64,000 bases of DNA from an uncultured Ruminococcus sp. (lineage in GTDB: Bacteria; Bacillota; Clostridia; Oscillospirales; Ruminococcaceae): assembly GCF_934476685.1 (NCBI RefSeq), contig NZ_CAKSNX010000004.1:62001-126000 (forward strand), read 5' to 3'. The notes under the pieces are model-generated. The model saw only the letters and a list, made by a program, of their open reading frames with translations. It searched no databases and was not told where the DNA came from. This document shows positions 15,717 through 24,647 of the stretch, piece after piece. The first letter of the stretch is position 1. Each line of letters begins with the position of its first letter. Made by a program: the position numbers and the translations under genes.

Positions 15717-18587
15717 ATGGAAAAATGGAAAACCGTCATAGGTCTTGAAATCCACGCTGAGCTTCTTACGAAAACAAAGATTTTCTGCACCTGTTCGGCT
15801 GAATTCGGAGGCGAACAGAATACAAGATGCTGCCCTGTATGTACAGGTATGCCGGGTACTCTCCCTATCTTAAATCAGACAGCAGTCGAGTATGCAGTAA
15901 AAGCAGGTTATGCTCTTAACTGTGAAATAAATAAGTTCTCTGTATTCGACAGAAAGAACTACTTCTATCCTGACCTTCCAAAGGCATATCAGATATCTCA
16001 GCTTTACAGACCTATCGTTGGTCCTGGATATGTGCCTATTGAAGTAAATGGTGTAAAGAAGAATATAAGAATTAACCATATACATCTTGAAGAGGACGCA
16101 GGTAAGCTTGTCCATGACGATTTCAATGGAATTTCAATGGCTGACTATAACCGCTGCGGCATTCCACTTATCGAGATAGTAACTGAACCTGATATTTCTT
16201 CTGCTGAAGAGGCAATGGCTTTTGTTGAGCAGATATCGCTCCTTCTCCAGTATGCAGGCGTTTGCGACTGTAAAATGGAACAGGGTTCACTCAGATGTGA
16301 CGTAAATATTTCTCTTATGCGTCCTGACGCTAAGGAGTTCGGTACTCGTGCCGAGATCAAGAACATCAACTCTATAAAGTCAGTTGGACGTGCTATCAAG
16401 TATGAAGAGAAAAGACAGGCTCTTCTCTTAGAGGCTGGCAAAAAGGTCGTTCAGGAAACAAGAAGATATAATGCCAACAGAGATAAGACTACATCAATGC
16501 GTTCTAAAGAAAACGCAAATGACTATCGTTATTTCCCAGAGCCTGATATTCTTCAGGTAAACCTCACAGATGAGCAGCTTGAAGAGATCAGAGCTAAGCT
16601 CCCTGAACTTCCAAATCAGAGAATCAAAAAGTATATCGAGCAGTATGGGCTTTCAGAAGTTGATGCAAATATCCTTATTCAGTCAAAGGTTATTTCCGAC
16701 TTCTTTGAAAGCGCAGTAAAAGCTTATAATAATCCAAAGAGCGTTGCCGCTTTCGTACTTGGCGAATTTATGAGAAGAATCAACCTTGGTGAGATAGATG
16801 TAAACAACATCAGTTTCACAGCAGAGGATTTTGCACAGCTTGTTGAAATGGCAGATACGGAAAAGGTATCTAAGAATGACGCTAAGACAATTTTCAGAGA
16901 AATGGTTGAAAACGGCGGCAAGCCAATGGATATCGCCAAGGCTAAGGGAATGATAATTACAGTTGATACCGCTAAGGTAGAGGCTGGCATCAATGATATC
17001 CTTTCTGCTAACTCAGCTCAGGTAGAGCAGTACAAAAATGGTGAAACAAAAGTATTCGGCTTTATTATGGGTCAGTGTACAAAGGCGCTCAAAGGCGTTG
17101 CAACACCTAAGATAATCAAGGAAATACTTGAAAATAAGCTTAAAGAACTCTCAGCCGGCTCTGCTGAAAAAACTGAGGAAGCTGAAACAGAAAACAATGT
17201 TATTGACGCTTCAAAGCTTACAAAGTATGAAAACAGCAATAAGTATGTTCCAAATTCAAACGGAAATATGCTTATGATCGGTATTGATGACCTTAAGAAA
17301 GAGTTCACTCTTGAAGATGCAGTTTCTAATATGGGCAAGACTGTTGAATTTACAGGCTGTGTTCATAAGATAAAGAAAATGGGCAGCATTTCATTTATTC
17401 TTGTAAGAACTTCAAGAAATGTATTCCAGACAGTATATTCTGCTGATAAGTGTTCAGATTCTATCGAAGGTCTGAGAGAAGGTTTCTTCGTTGATGTCAA
17501 GGGTACAGTAAACAAGAATGAAAGAGAATTTACTGGCGTTGAGATCGTTCTTGAATCTATCAAGCTTATTTCAACTCCTGCAGCTGAGATCCCGCTCAAA
17601 ATATCACAGGGTAAACTCAACTGTACTATTGAAGTAAATCTCGATAACAGAGCTGTTTCTCTCAGAAACCCATATGAAAGAGCTATTTTCAAACTTCAGG
17701 AAGGTCTTGTGCAGGGTATGCACAAATTCATGAGAGAAAATGACTTTACGGAGATACATTCACCTAAGATAGTTGCACAGGGCGCTGAGGGCGGTGCAAA
17801 TATTTTTGCACTTGACTATTTTGGCAAGCACGCATTCCTTAACCAGTCACCTCAGTTCTATAAGCAGACAGCAGTTGCATTCTTTAACAGAGTATATGAG
17901 ATCGCACCTGTATACAGAGCTGAAAAGCACGCAACATCACGTCATATCAACGAATATATCGGTCTTGACTTTGAAATGGGTTATATCGACAGTATGTATG
18001 ATGTAATGAAAATGGAAATAGCAATGCTTAAGTCTATGTTTGAGTACTGCAAGGAAAATTATCAGAATGAGATCAAAATTCTCGATGCTGATATTCCTGA
18101 AATAGGCGAAGTTCCGTCTATTAAGTTTGCAGATGCTATTGAACTTCTCAGAGGCGGAGAAGGTTCTGGTAAAAAGTTTGACCTTGACCCAGAAGATGAA
18201 GTTAATCTTGGTAAGTATGCTAAGGAAAAGTACAATTCTGACTTTATTTTCGTAACTCACTTCCCATCATCAAAACCTCCGTTCTATGCTATGAATTCAA
18301 GAGAAGATCCAAGAGAGGCATACAAGTTTGACCTTCTGTTCAGAGGTCTTGAGATCACATCAGGCGGTCAGAGAATACACGATTATGATGAACAGGTAGC
18401 TAAGATGAAGGCACAGGGACTTGACCCTGAAGATTTCAAGAACTACCTTGAAGCACATAAATACGGACTTCCACCTCATGGCGGACTCGGTATCGGTCTT
18501 GAAAGACTTCTTATGAAGCTTCTTAACAAGAACAATATCCGTGAAACATCTATGTTCCCAAGAGATATCAACAGACTTATTCCGTAA
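15717..18587 (+). CDS. Fusion of amidotransferase subunit GatB with archaeal-type non-discriminating aspartyl-tRNA synthetase
   Basis: A single 956-codon frame. Residues 1-478 are a complete GatB: kinase-like core with the zinc Cys set CTCSAEF...CCPVC (about 23-47), the helical domain, and the YqeY-like tail ending GQCTKALKG...EILENKLKEL. Residues about 479-530 are a Glu/Ser/Asn-rich linker. Residues about 531-956 are a class II AspRS of the short archaeal/AspS2 type: OB-fold anticodon domain (about 536-625), QGAEGGANIFALDYF and LNQSPQFYKQ, motif 2 YRAEKHATSRHINEY, and motif 3 GGLGIGLERLLMKLL. There is no bacterial GAD insertion. His550 sits in the GCVHKIKKMG loop, where I recall His marks non-discriminating enzymes and Trp discriminating ones. 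The product should make Asp-tRNA(Asn) and amidate it with GatA and GatC. No ribosome site precedes internal ATGs near 17268. Confidence 0.95.
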   Translation: MEKWKTVIGLEIHAELLTKTKIFCTCSAEFGGEQNTRCCPVCTGMPGTLPILNQTAVEYAVKAGYALNCEINKFSVFDRKNYFYPDLPKAYQISQLYRPIVGPGYVPIEVNGVKKNIRINHIHLEEDAGKLVHDDFNGISMADYNRCGIPLIEIVTEPDISSAEEAMAFVEQISLLLQYAGVCDCKMEQGSLRCDVNISLMRPDAKEFGTRAEIKNINSIKSVGRAIKYEEKRQALLLEAGKKVVQETRRYNANRDKTTSMRSKENANDYRYFPEPDILQVNLTDEQLEEIRAKLPELPNQRIKKYIEQYGLSEVDANILIQSKVISDFFESAVKAYNNPKSVAAFVLGEFMRRINLGEIDVNNISFTAEDFAQLVEMADTEKVSKNDAKTIFREMVENGGKPMDIAKAKGMIITVDTAKVEAGINDILSANSAQVEQYKNGETKVFGFIMGQCTKALKGVATPKIIKEILENKLKELSAGSAEKTEEAETENNVIDASKLTKYENSNKYVPNSNGNMLMIGIDDLKKEFTLEDAVSNMGKTVEFTGCVHKIKKMGSISFILVRTSRNVFQTVYSADKCSDSIEGLREGFFVDVKGTVNKNEREFTGVEIVLESIKLISTPAAEIPLKISQGKLNCTIEVNLDNRAVSLRNPYERAIFKLQEGLVQGMHKFMRENDFTEIHSPKIVAQGAEGGANIFALDYFGKHAFLNQSPQFYKQTAVAFFNRVYEIAPVYRAEKHATSRHINEYIGLDFEMGYIDSMYDVMKMEIAMLKSMFEYCKENYQNEIKILDADIPEIGEVPSIKFADAIELLRGGEGSGKKFDLDPEDEVNLGKYAKEKYNSDFIFVTHFPSSKPPFYAMNSREDPREAYKFDLLFRGLEITSGGQRIHDYDEQVAKMKAQGLDPEDFKNYLEAHKYGLPPHGGLGIGLERLLMKLLNKNNIRETSMFPRDINRLIP

Positions 18588-18601
18588 TATACCAAAAGAA
18601 A

Positions 18602-18638
18602 AATCCTTTGCTGAAATTTATCAGCAAAGGATTTTTTA
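18602..18638. terminator. Bidirectional terminator after gatB-aspS
   Basis: AATCCTTTGCTGA pairs perfectly with TCAGCAAAGGATT around a six-base loop; T runs flank it on both strands. It also serves the leftward ung unit. Confidence 0.9.
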
Positions 18639-18641
18639 TGT

Positions 18642-19316
18642 TTATTTGTTGCTTATCTGCCAGTTGATAGGCTCCATTCCGTTTGTTAAAAGAAAATGAT
18701 TGACTGCCGAAAAGTGTCTGCATCCGAAAAATCCATTATAAGCAGAAAGGGGAGAAGGATGCGCTGCTTTAAATATACCATGAATAGGGTTGGTTATCAG
18801 CGGTTCTTTGGTCTTTGCATTTCCGCCCCAAAGTATAAAAGCTATCGGTTTATCACGCTCATTTAGCTTTCGTATGATCTCATCAGTCAATTGTTCCCAA
18901 CCCTTACCTCTGTGTGAATTAGCCTGTCCTTCACGAACAGTAAGAACTGTGTTTAGCATAAGAACACCCTGTTTCGCCCAATCGGTAAGTTCTCCGTTAT
19001 TAGGCGGAGCGATACCAAGGTCATTCTGCATTTCCTTAAAAATATTCTGCAGTGACGGAGGAGGCTTAACTCCCGCTTTTACAGAAAAGCAAAGACCATG
19101 CGCCTGACCAGGACCATGATATGGGTCCTGACCGATAATCACAGCTTTAACATTTTCATAAGGTGTGTATTTCAGAGAATTGAAAATATCATACATATTC
19201 GGATAAACATTATAATGAGAATATTCGTATTTCAGAAATTCTCTCAGTTTCAAATAGTAATCCTTCTTGAATTCATCTGCAAGTATATCATCCCAGCTGT
19301 TGCCAATGTGTACCAT
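18642..19316 (-). CDS. ung: Uracil-DNA glycosylase, family 1
   Basis: Removes uracil from DNA as the first step of base-excision repair. The 224 residues match the family. VIIGQDPYHGPGQAHGLCFSV near residues 58-78 carries the catalytic Asp and the Tyr that excludes thymine. The C-terminal HPSPLSAYNGFFGCRHF holds the catalytic His and the DNA-intercalation loop. The ATG at 19316 overlaps the stop codon of the small membrane-protein gene upstream, so the two are translationally coupled at the end of the leftward MoxR-DUF58-transglutaminase unit. Confidence 0.96.
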   Translation of the reverse strand: MVHIGNSWDDILADEFKKDYYLKLREFLKYEYSHYNVYPNMYDIFNSLKYTPYENVKAVIIGQDPYHGPGQAHGLCFSVKAGVKPPPSLQNIFKEMQNDLGIAPPNNGELTDWAKQGVLMLNTVLTVREGQANSHRGKGWEQLTDEIIRKLNERDKPIAFILWGGNAKTKEPLITNPIHGIFKAAHPSPLSAYNGFFGCRHFSAVNHFLLTNGMEPINWQISNK

Positions 19317-19534
19317 CAGAAAAGCACCGCCCCAACTACTATTCCCAGTATCATTACAGCAACGATAGCAAGGACTAAAATTCTGAGTATCATAGGCTTT
19401 GAACTATCCTCAGGAGCGGAAGCATATGCTTTGGCTCTTGGCTGTTCGGTTGGTGCAGCTGCCTGCATTTTTGCCTCCTGAGCTGCAATGTTTTTTGCAG
19501 GATTACCATATCTGTTTTTCTTTTTCTTTGCCAT
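19316..19534 (-). CDS. Small single-pass membrane protein of unknown function (72 aa)
   Basis: I do not recognise a family. The product has a very basic N-terminus (MAKKKKNRYGNPAKN), an Ala/Gln/Pro-rich cytoplasmic middle, and one C-terminal hydrophobic helix (about 49-72), so it should be tail-anchored. A GAAAGGATCG ribosome region precedes the ATG. It lies 20 bases after the transglutaminase gene and touches ung. Short proteins of this layout occur in many Clostridia without assigned roles. Confidence 0.7.
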   Translation of the reverse strand: MAKKKKNRYGNPAKNIAAQEAKMQAAAPTEQPRAKAYASAPEDSSKPMILRILVLAIVAVMILGIVVGAVLF

Positions 19535-19554
19535 TTTAAACGATCCTTTCCTAA

Positions 19555-22266
19555 TTAATATAAACAGTAAACGTATTTAGCTGATATCATATCGAACTGC
19601 GACAGATTTGTTTTTACAACTTCATCGGCTATAAATTTAAGTATCTTTTCAGCATTCTCAGCATCTTCTTCTGATACGCCAGCAGCACTCATCTGTGCCT
19701 TTACTGCAATGGAGCAAATTGTCTTTAATTGCTCGTCCAGCTCATTGATATGCTTTGTATGACATATCTCCAGCAGTACATCACAAAGCTGCATATCAGA
19801 TAAATTCTTGTCTGACTTTACTCCAAGCAAAGCAAGATATTTTAGTGTGTATCTGAAAATTTCAATAACACGCTTGTTCAGATCAGCTTGCGTACATTTT
19901 TGCTCCATGATATGAAGCTTGTGTTTTCTGTTAGCCGCAATAACTCCCACCGCAAATGCAAGGCCAACTATTATAAGTAATATTGATTTTGCAGCCGCAG
20001 ATGCTTGCTCATTCTCAGAGCTGTTTATGCTGCTGACAGCTCCGACCTTTTTTGTTGTAGCCGCTGTGCTTGATGAGTCATCAGAAGTATACGACGTACC
20101 TGTACCGTTGTTTCCGTTTGAGGAATTTTTTTCGCTAGTGTTATTGGACGGCGCAGGAGCAGTTGTCTGTGTACCGTCATTCTGACTGTCGGGTACGGAA
20201 CTTGTATCAGTATTTATAACTGCTGTTGTTGTCACGGTAGTAGTCTGAGTTTGAATTTTTTTCTCATTTTCACTGAGGTTAGGATTATCGTCATCATATC
20301 CCGGAGTAAATTCTGCTGGGACCCAACCGACATTTTCAATAAACACTTCAGCCCATGCATGAGCACATTGGTCGGGGACAATGGTTGTATATCGTCCGCT
20401 TGAATCAGGTGATTCGTTCTGCTGTGACGGAAGTATCATATAGCCTTCAACATATCTTGACGGATACCCGAACATACGCATCAGCTCAACTCCCACTGTT
20501 GCAAAATATGTACAATATCCCTCTTTCTGAACAGTAAGGAAGTAGTCGATAAAATCTTCTCCCTTCGGTGTACTTCCAGGCTGGAGATTATATTTATAGC
20601 CTGCCTCATCGAAATAATACTTTATCACCTGATATATTTCGGAAAATGAATGACCATCAGCATTTCCGTCAAAATAATTATTCACAATATCATTGTAAAC
20701 ATTTTTCAATGATTCAATATCAGCAGTTCCCATGTACGTCTGTTTTACATAATTGCTGTACGCTTTCATTGCACTAGATGTTTTATCATCATATTCAAAA
20801 AACTGGCTGTTTGAATCCAAAAATTCTGCTTTCATCGGCCATTCTGATTGACCGCCTATAACGTCGGTTGTATAGTATTTTAACGTGTATTCTTTTTTGC
20901 TGCTTTTGATTTTTATGTACGAATCATTGAAATGGTACATCTCATCTCCATAAGCCTTACCTGCCTCGGAATATTCCGTAGCGTACGGAGCATACACAAA
21001 TTTCGGAGATGCACTTCGTACAGTTACATCTATTGAGGCAATAGATGTCGCCTCACTTTTTACAGTATCAAGTACCTTGTAAGTGTAATCCTGCGGCCAT
21101 ATTCCAAGCTTATCGAATTTATCGGTAAAATCATCGGAGCTTTTGTCTGACGGATATGCTGTCCACGAATTGTTTTCATATTTTCCAGCAACATATCCCT
21201 TAAGATACATTGTGCTGTACAGCTTTGGTGTTTTGATTTTCAGCGCAGTAGAACCGTTAAAGCTTATTCCATTGCTTACACCAAGATTGCCGCCGTTTGT
21301 ACCGCCTACTGTCGTTACGCCATATAATACCGAACCGCCGTCAAGATCTGAAAAGAAATCATCAAGATTTGAAACGTCGAAATTTGTCAGAGCGTTGTGC
21401 ATATTGTATCTGAGGCTGTCAAATGATTCAGGTCGCTTGTACCCAAACAGCATTGAAACCAATATAATTATTATAAATACAACAGCTGTGATAAGGCTGA
21501 CAAAAGTCATAAATACAGGGTAAAAAGCCGCCTTTGCATTGTGTGATGTAAAGAAAAAAGTTTTAGAACGTTCATGTACGGCAAATGTATTTTTTCGTCC
21601 CGCCTTATTAGTAGTATGGTTAATTATGTGCATTGCCAGAAGCGTTATCCAGCTGACAATAAGACCTACTACTGCAAGAGTGCCGCATTTCATTCCCTGA
21701 TACATTCCGACCTCGAAAATCGGGAATGTAAAAATAAACATAAGAGGGAAGTCGATTCGATAAACGCAGGCAATAGTCAGTCCTAAAGCTATTACAAGAG
21801 TAAGAGCCATAAAGAAAAAGAACATACAGTCAGGCTCAGCTCTCATACCGTTTTCAATATTTGAATCCCATGAGCCCGGCGAAATATTTGCCAGCCGCAT
21901 ATAGTTGCTGACAGCTATAAAGAAACCATTTTTTACATATCTGCGTCCTATAAATAATATTCCGACATATATTCCCGTCATTATAAGTGAGCAGCATTTC
22001 AGTATTGAATATTTAGATTTAAAAAGGCTTACTGCAACTACTGAAACCATGCTATGAAACAATATGACCGTAGCTAAAACGTTTCCGCCTGTAAAACTGT
22101 CAGCCATAGACATAGTGCTTAACACACATACAAAAGCCAGCAATATCCGCAGTATCAGATAACTTTTTGTTGTATGTTCATGTTCACATTGTAGCAGTAT
22201 ATCGCCGTCTATACAAATACCGCTGCTGTTTACAAGACCAACGTCCTTGTTGTTTTTATTTCCCAT
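19555..22266 (-). CDS. Transglutaminase-like membrane protein (TgpA type)
   Basis: A 903-residue membrane protein. The N-terminal third has about six hydrophobic segments (roughly residues 30-215 and 250-275), followed by an extracellular region. The transglutaminase core covers about 510-640, with the catalytic Cys in EGYCTYFATVGVELMRMFG, then PSRYVEGYM, and the His in CAHAWAEVFIENVGW. A Thr/Ser-rich linker with poly-Thr and Ser repeats precedes a last membrane helix (about 755-775) and a cytoplasmic tail. MoxR and DUF58 genes directly upstream form the set widely seen in bacteria. These proteins are thought to act in cell-envelope processing, with substrate unknown. Confidence 0.88.
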   Translation of the reverse strand: MGNKNNKDVGLVNSSGICIDGDILLQCEHEHTTKSYLILRILLAFVCVLSTMSMADSFTGGNVLATVILFHSMVSVVAVSLFKSKYSILKCCSLIMTGIYVGILFIGRRYVKNGFFIAVSNYMRLANISPGSWDSNIENGMRAEPDCMFFFFMALTLVIALGLTIACVYRIDFPLMFIFTFPIFEVGMYQGMKCGTLAVVGLIVSWITLLAMHIINHTTNKAGRKNTFAVHERSKTFFFTSHNAKAAFYPVFMTFVSLITAVVFIIIILVSMLFGYKRPESFDSLRYNMHNALTNFDVSNLDDFFSDLDGGSVLYGVTTVGGTNGGNLGVSNGISFNGSTALKIKTPKLYSTMYLKGYVAGKYENNSWTAYPSDKSSDDFTDKFDKLGIWPQDYTYKVLDTVKSEATSIASIDVTVRSASPKFVYAPYATEYSEAGKAYGDEMYHFNDSYIKIKSSKKEYTLKYYTTDVIGGQSEWPMKAEFLDSNSQFFEYDDKTSSAMKAYSNYVKQTYMGTADIESLKNVYNDIVNNYFDGNADGHSFSEIYQVIKYYFDEAGYKYNLQPGSTPKGEDFIDYFLTVQKEGYCTYFATVGVELMRMFGYPSRYVEGYMILPSQQNESPDSSGRYTTIVPDQCAHAWAEVFIENVGWVPAEFTPGYDDDNPNLSENEKKIQTQTTTVTTTAVINTDTSSVPDSQNDGTQTTAPAPSNNTSEKNSSNGNNGTGTSYTSDDSSSTAATTKKVGAVSSINSSENEQASAAAKSILLIIVGLAFAVGVIAANRKHKLHIMEQKCTQADLNKRVIEIFRYTLKYLALLGVKSDKNLSDMQLCDVLLEICHTKHINELDEQLKTICSIAVKAQMSAAGVSEEDAENAEKILKFIADEVVKTNLSQFDMISAKYVYCLY

Positions 22267-22281
22267 TTTGTCACCTTTACA

Positions 22282-23472
22282 TTAAAAACAAATATCTTCA
22301 AGCGATTGTGCGATCATATTTTCCTTTATAGGAACGATCTGTGCAAATTCATCATAGCCGTCATCGATATTTGTATCTGTTATAAGCATATATGAATACT
22401 TGAATGCAAGATCATTTTCTTTCATTATCATGGAAATATTCTCGTTATAATCGGTCGAAAAATACATAAGATGTCCGCATTTATATCTTTCAGTTTTATC
22501 TATATAACTTAAAAGCGGAAGATTTTTTTCTTTGCATATAGATGCTTTAAGGAGCATACTGACGAATAATCTGTGTGTGTCATCATCAACAATATTCATG
22601 CTGACAAGCTCTAAATGTTCGCTGTCATACCACATCACCTTATGGGGAGTGTTATTCTCCGATAAATAACATGATACAGCTACTGCCGATTCTATAATAG
22701 TATCGTACTTTTCAAAGCTCATTTTCTTGCTTTCAGGCATAAACAGATCTATCATCAATATTATTGAATTAGCTATCGGCAAAGAGTAGTCCTTTACCAT
22801 AGTTTTGTCCTGCTTTGCAGAAAGCTTCCAATGTATCCTGTTTATCTTGTCACCGTCAACATATTCATGAATATCGAAAATCTCCGACGGATCGTCACCT
22901 TTTGAAGTTTTGGAGAACTCATCGGTTTCGAGTCCCATTTCAGAATAATTGTTTATAGGATTATCAATAGGGATATGATCCGGAACTATTGTAAAACTGC
23001 ATTCACTGTGGATATCTTTATACTTTTTGTATTTAAGCTTGAATTTAAACAGCTTGAGCATATCCACCACTCTGCAACGTTTTATTCTCACAAAGATATT
23101 TCCGTAATGCATTGCCGAAATATGCATTGTAAGATACTGCGTTTCCTCAGGAAAAACAGGAGTGTTTACCTTTACGATATTTTTGTTTCCGTCAAGTGAA
23201 TTTTTGTATTCAAGCTCTATTATGAGATTTGCAACAGGTAGCTTTGTTTCGTTAGTTACTTTAAGCACAAGCGGTATCTTTGAAGACTTACCTGCGCTGC
23301 TGTGAACTGTGACAAATTCGACCTTTATCCGCTTTGACATATATTTTCCGATTATAAAAAGTATTATCGGAATTGCGGACAGAAACACTAACAGATAAAA
23401 TGAAAAATCAGGTTCATACAATATGTAGAAAAATACTGATACGATCACCAGTACCAAATAAATAATAAGCAT
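22282..23472 (-). CDS. DUF58 domain-containing protein
   Basis: The 396 residues begin with two membrane helices (about 2-45). A beta-rich region follows, then the DUF58 signature around residues 210-240: GDKINRIHWKLSAKQDKTMVKDY. The C-terminal part resembles a von Willebrand factor A fold, with IILMIDLFMP as a partial metal-site strand. DUF58 proteins are partners of MoxR ATPases and are thought to help mature membrane or periplasmic complexes. The gene lies 18 bases after MoxR and 15 before the transglutaminase gene. Confidence 0.9.
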   Translation of the reverse strand: MLIIYLVLVIVSVFFYILYEPDFSFYLLVFLSAIPIILFIIGKYMSKRIKVEFVTVHSSAGKSSKIPLVLKVTNETKLPVANLIIELEYKNSLDGNKNIVKVNTPVFPEETQYLTMHISAMHYGNIFVRIKRCRVVDMLKLFKFKLKYKKYKDIHSECSFTIVPDHIPIDNPINNYSEMGLETDEFSKTSKGDDPSEIFDIHEYVDGDKINRIHWKLSAKQDKTMVKDYSLPIANSIILMIDLFMPESKKMSFEKYDTIIESAVAVSCYLSENNTPHKVMWYDSEHLELVSMNIVDDDTHRLFVSMLLKASICKEKNLPLLSYIDKTERYKCGHLMYFSTDYNENISMIMKENDLAFKYSYMLITDTNIDDGYDEFAQIVPIKENMIAQSLEDICF

Positions 23473-23490
23473 TGGCAGATATATCCTCCG

Positions 23491-24459
23491 CTATTTATTG
23501 ATCCTTGGGACCTGAACAGTTGATGTAATGTCTTTAAGTACCTGTTCATCAGAAATTCCGTTTATTTTTGCTTTTGAATTAAAAATAAGTCTGTGAAGCA
23601 CAACGTCCTTGAAAGAGTAAATAACATCGTCAGGCACAACATAGTTTCTGCCCTTTAGCAATGCTGTTGCCTTTGTCATTCTGAGCAGGGCGATAGTTCC
23701 TCTTGGCGAAAGTCCTAGCTTAATGTACTGATGATTTCTTGTTGCCTCAGCAAGTCTTGCTATGTACTCAAAGATCTGATCTGCAACGTATATCTGCTCG
23801 ACCTGACTTCTTGCGTGTATTATATCCTCAGCAGTTACAACAGGCTGTACACTATCTATCGGAACAAGATTTTGTTTTGATTTAAGCATTATGACTTCGC
23901 TTTCAAGATTAGGATAACCCATAGTAAGTCTTACGATAAATCTGTCCATCTGTGATTCAGGCAGCATTTGCGTACCGATCGAGCCAATAGGGTTCTGCGT
24001 GGCAATAACGATATATGGATCTGGAGCTTTATATGTCACTCCGTCAACAGTTACCTTTCCCTCTTCCATTATTTCCAGCAGCGCTGACTGAGTTTTTGAA
24101 GATGTTCTGTTTATCTCGTCCGCAAGAAAAAGATTTGTCAGAGCAGCACCCTGTTTGTATTCAAACTTCTGAGTCTGCTTATTAAGAATAGTAAATCCTG
24201 TTACGTCAGTCGGAAGAACGTCAGGTGTAAACTGAAGTCTTTTGTAATCAAGTGACAAAGCCTTTGACAAAGCAAGCGCAAGCGTTGTTTTTCCAACGCC
24301 TGGTATATCTTCGATAAGTACATGACCACCGGCAAGAATAGATAAAAGAACTTTTATAATAATATCGTCTTTACCTATTATTACTTTTTTGACTTCATTG
24401 AATACGTCCTGCGTCATATTCAACGCTTTGATCTGTTCCTGTGTTAAATTTGATTTCAT
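23491..24459 (-). CDS. MoxR-family AAA+ ATPase
   Basis: A 322-residue AAA+ chaperone-like ATPase of the MoxR/RavA group. Walker A is EDIPGVGKTTLALALS (about 55-70), Walker B is LFLADEINRTSSKTQSALLEIMEEG (about 111-135), sensor 1 is IATQNPIG, and sensor 2 lies in LGLSPRGTIALLRMTKA. It is the first gene of the leftward MoxR-DUF58-transglutaminase set, with a strong AAGGAGA site and its own consensus promoter. It is divergent from the spoIIIA operon. Confidence 0.95.
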   Translation of the reverse strand: MKSNLTQEQIKALNMTQDVFNEVKKVIIGKDDIIIKVLLSILAGGHVLIEDIPGVGKTTLALALSKALSLDYKRLQFTPDVLPTDVTGFTILNKQTQKFEYKQGAALTNLFLADEINRTSSKTQSALLEIMEEGKVTVDGVTYKAPDPYIVIATQNPIGSIGTQMLPESQMDRFIVRLTMGYPNLESEVIMLKSKQNLVPIDSVQPVVTAEDIIHARSQVEQIYVADQIFEYIARLAEATRNHQYIKLGLSPRGTIALLRMTKATALLKGRNYVVPDDVIYSFKDVVLHRLIFNSKAKINGISDEQVLKDITSTVQVPRINK

Positions 24460-24496
24460 AATAAGTTCTCCTTGTTTTGTTCATACATATACATAA

Positions 24497-24525
24497 ATTA
24501 TAACATATTTTGTACTGTAATTCAA
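24497..24525 (-). promoter_or_regulatory. SigA promoter of the MoxR-DUF58-transglutaminase unit
   Basis: On the minus strand TTGAAT (24520-24525), a 17-base spacer and a perfect TATAAT (24497-24502), 38 bases upstream of the MoxR start. Confidence 0.8.
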
Positions 24526-24590
24526 GGTTTAAAGTCAGTATATTTGCACAATTTTACTTTCGCATATATGTATTAATTAACAAATCACAA

Positions 24591-24620
24591 GTAATAATCC
24601 TTCTAAGACAAGCATATTAT
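24591..24620 (+). promoter_or_regulatory. Candidate sporulation SigE promoter of the spoIIIA operon
   Basis: GTAATAAT (24591-24598) and CATATTAT (24613-24620) are separated by 14 bases. Against the Bacillus SigE form I recall (GTCATATT, 14 bases, CATACAAT), each box matches six of eight. No SigA-like pair is present here. The location, 28 bases before the spoIIIAA start, and the known SigE control of spoIIIA in Bacillus support the call. Confidence 0.55.
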
Positions 24621-24647
24621 TAGACATAACCACAAAGGAGAGATAAT

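Noticed and set aside
17268..17280. Internal start allowing a separate AspRS from the gatB-aspS gene
   Set aside because: Two in-frame ATG codons lie before the OB fold, but no ribosome site precedes them, so a free AspRS is not predicted from sequence.
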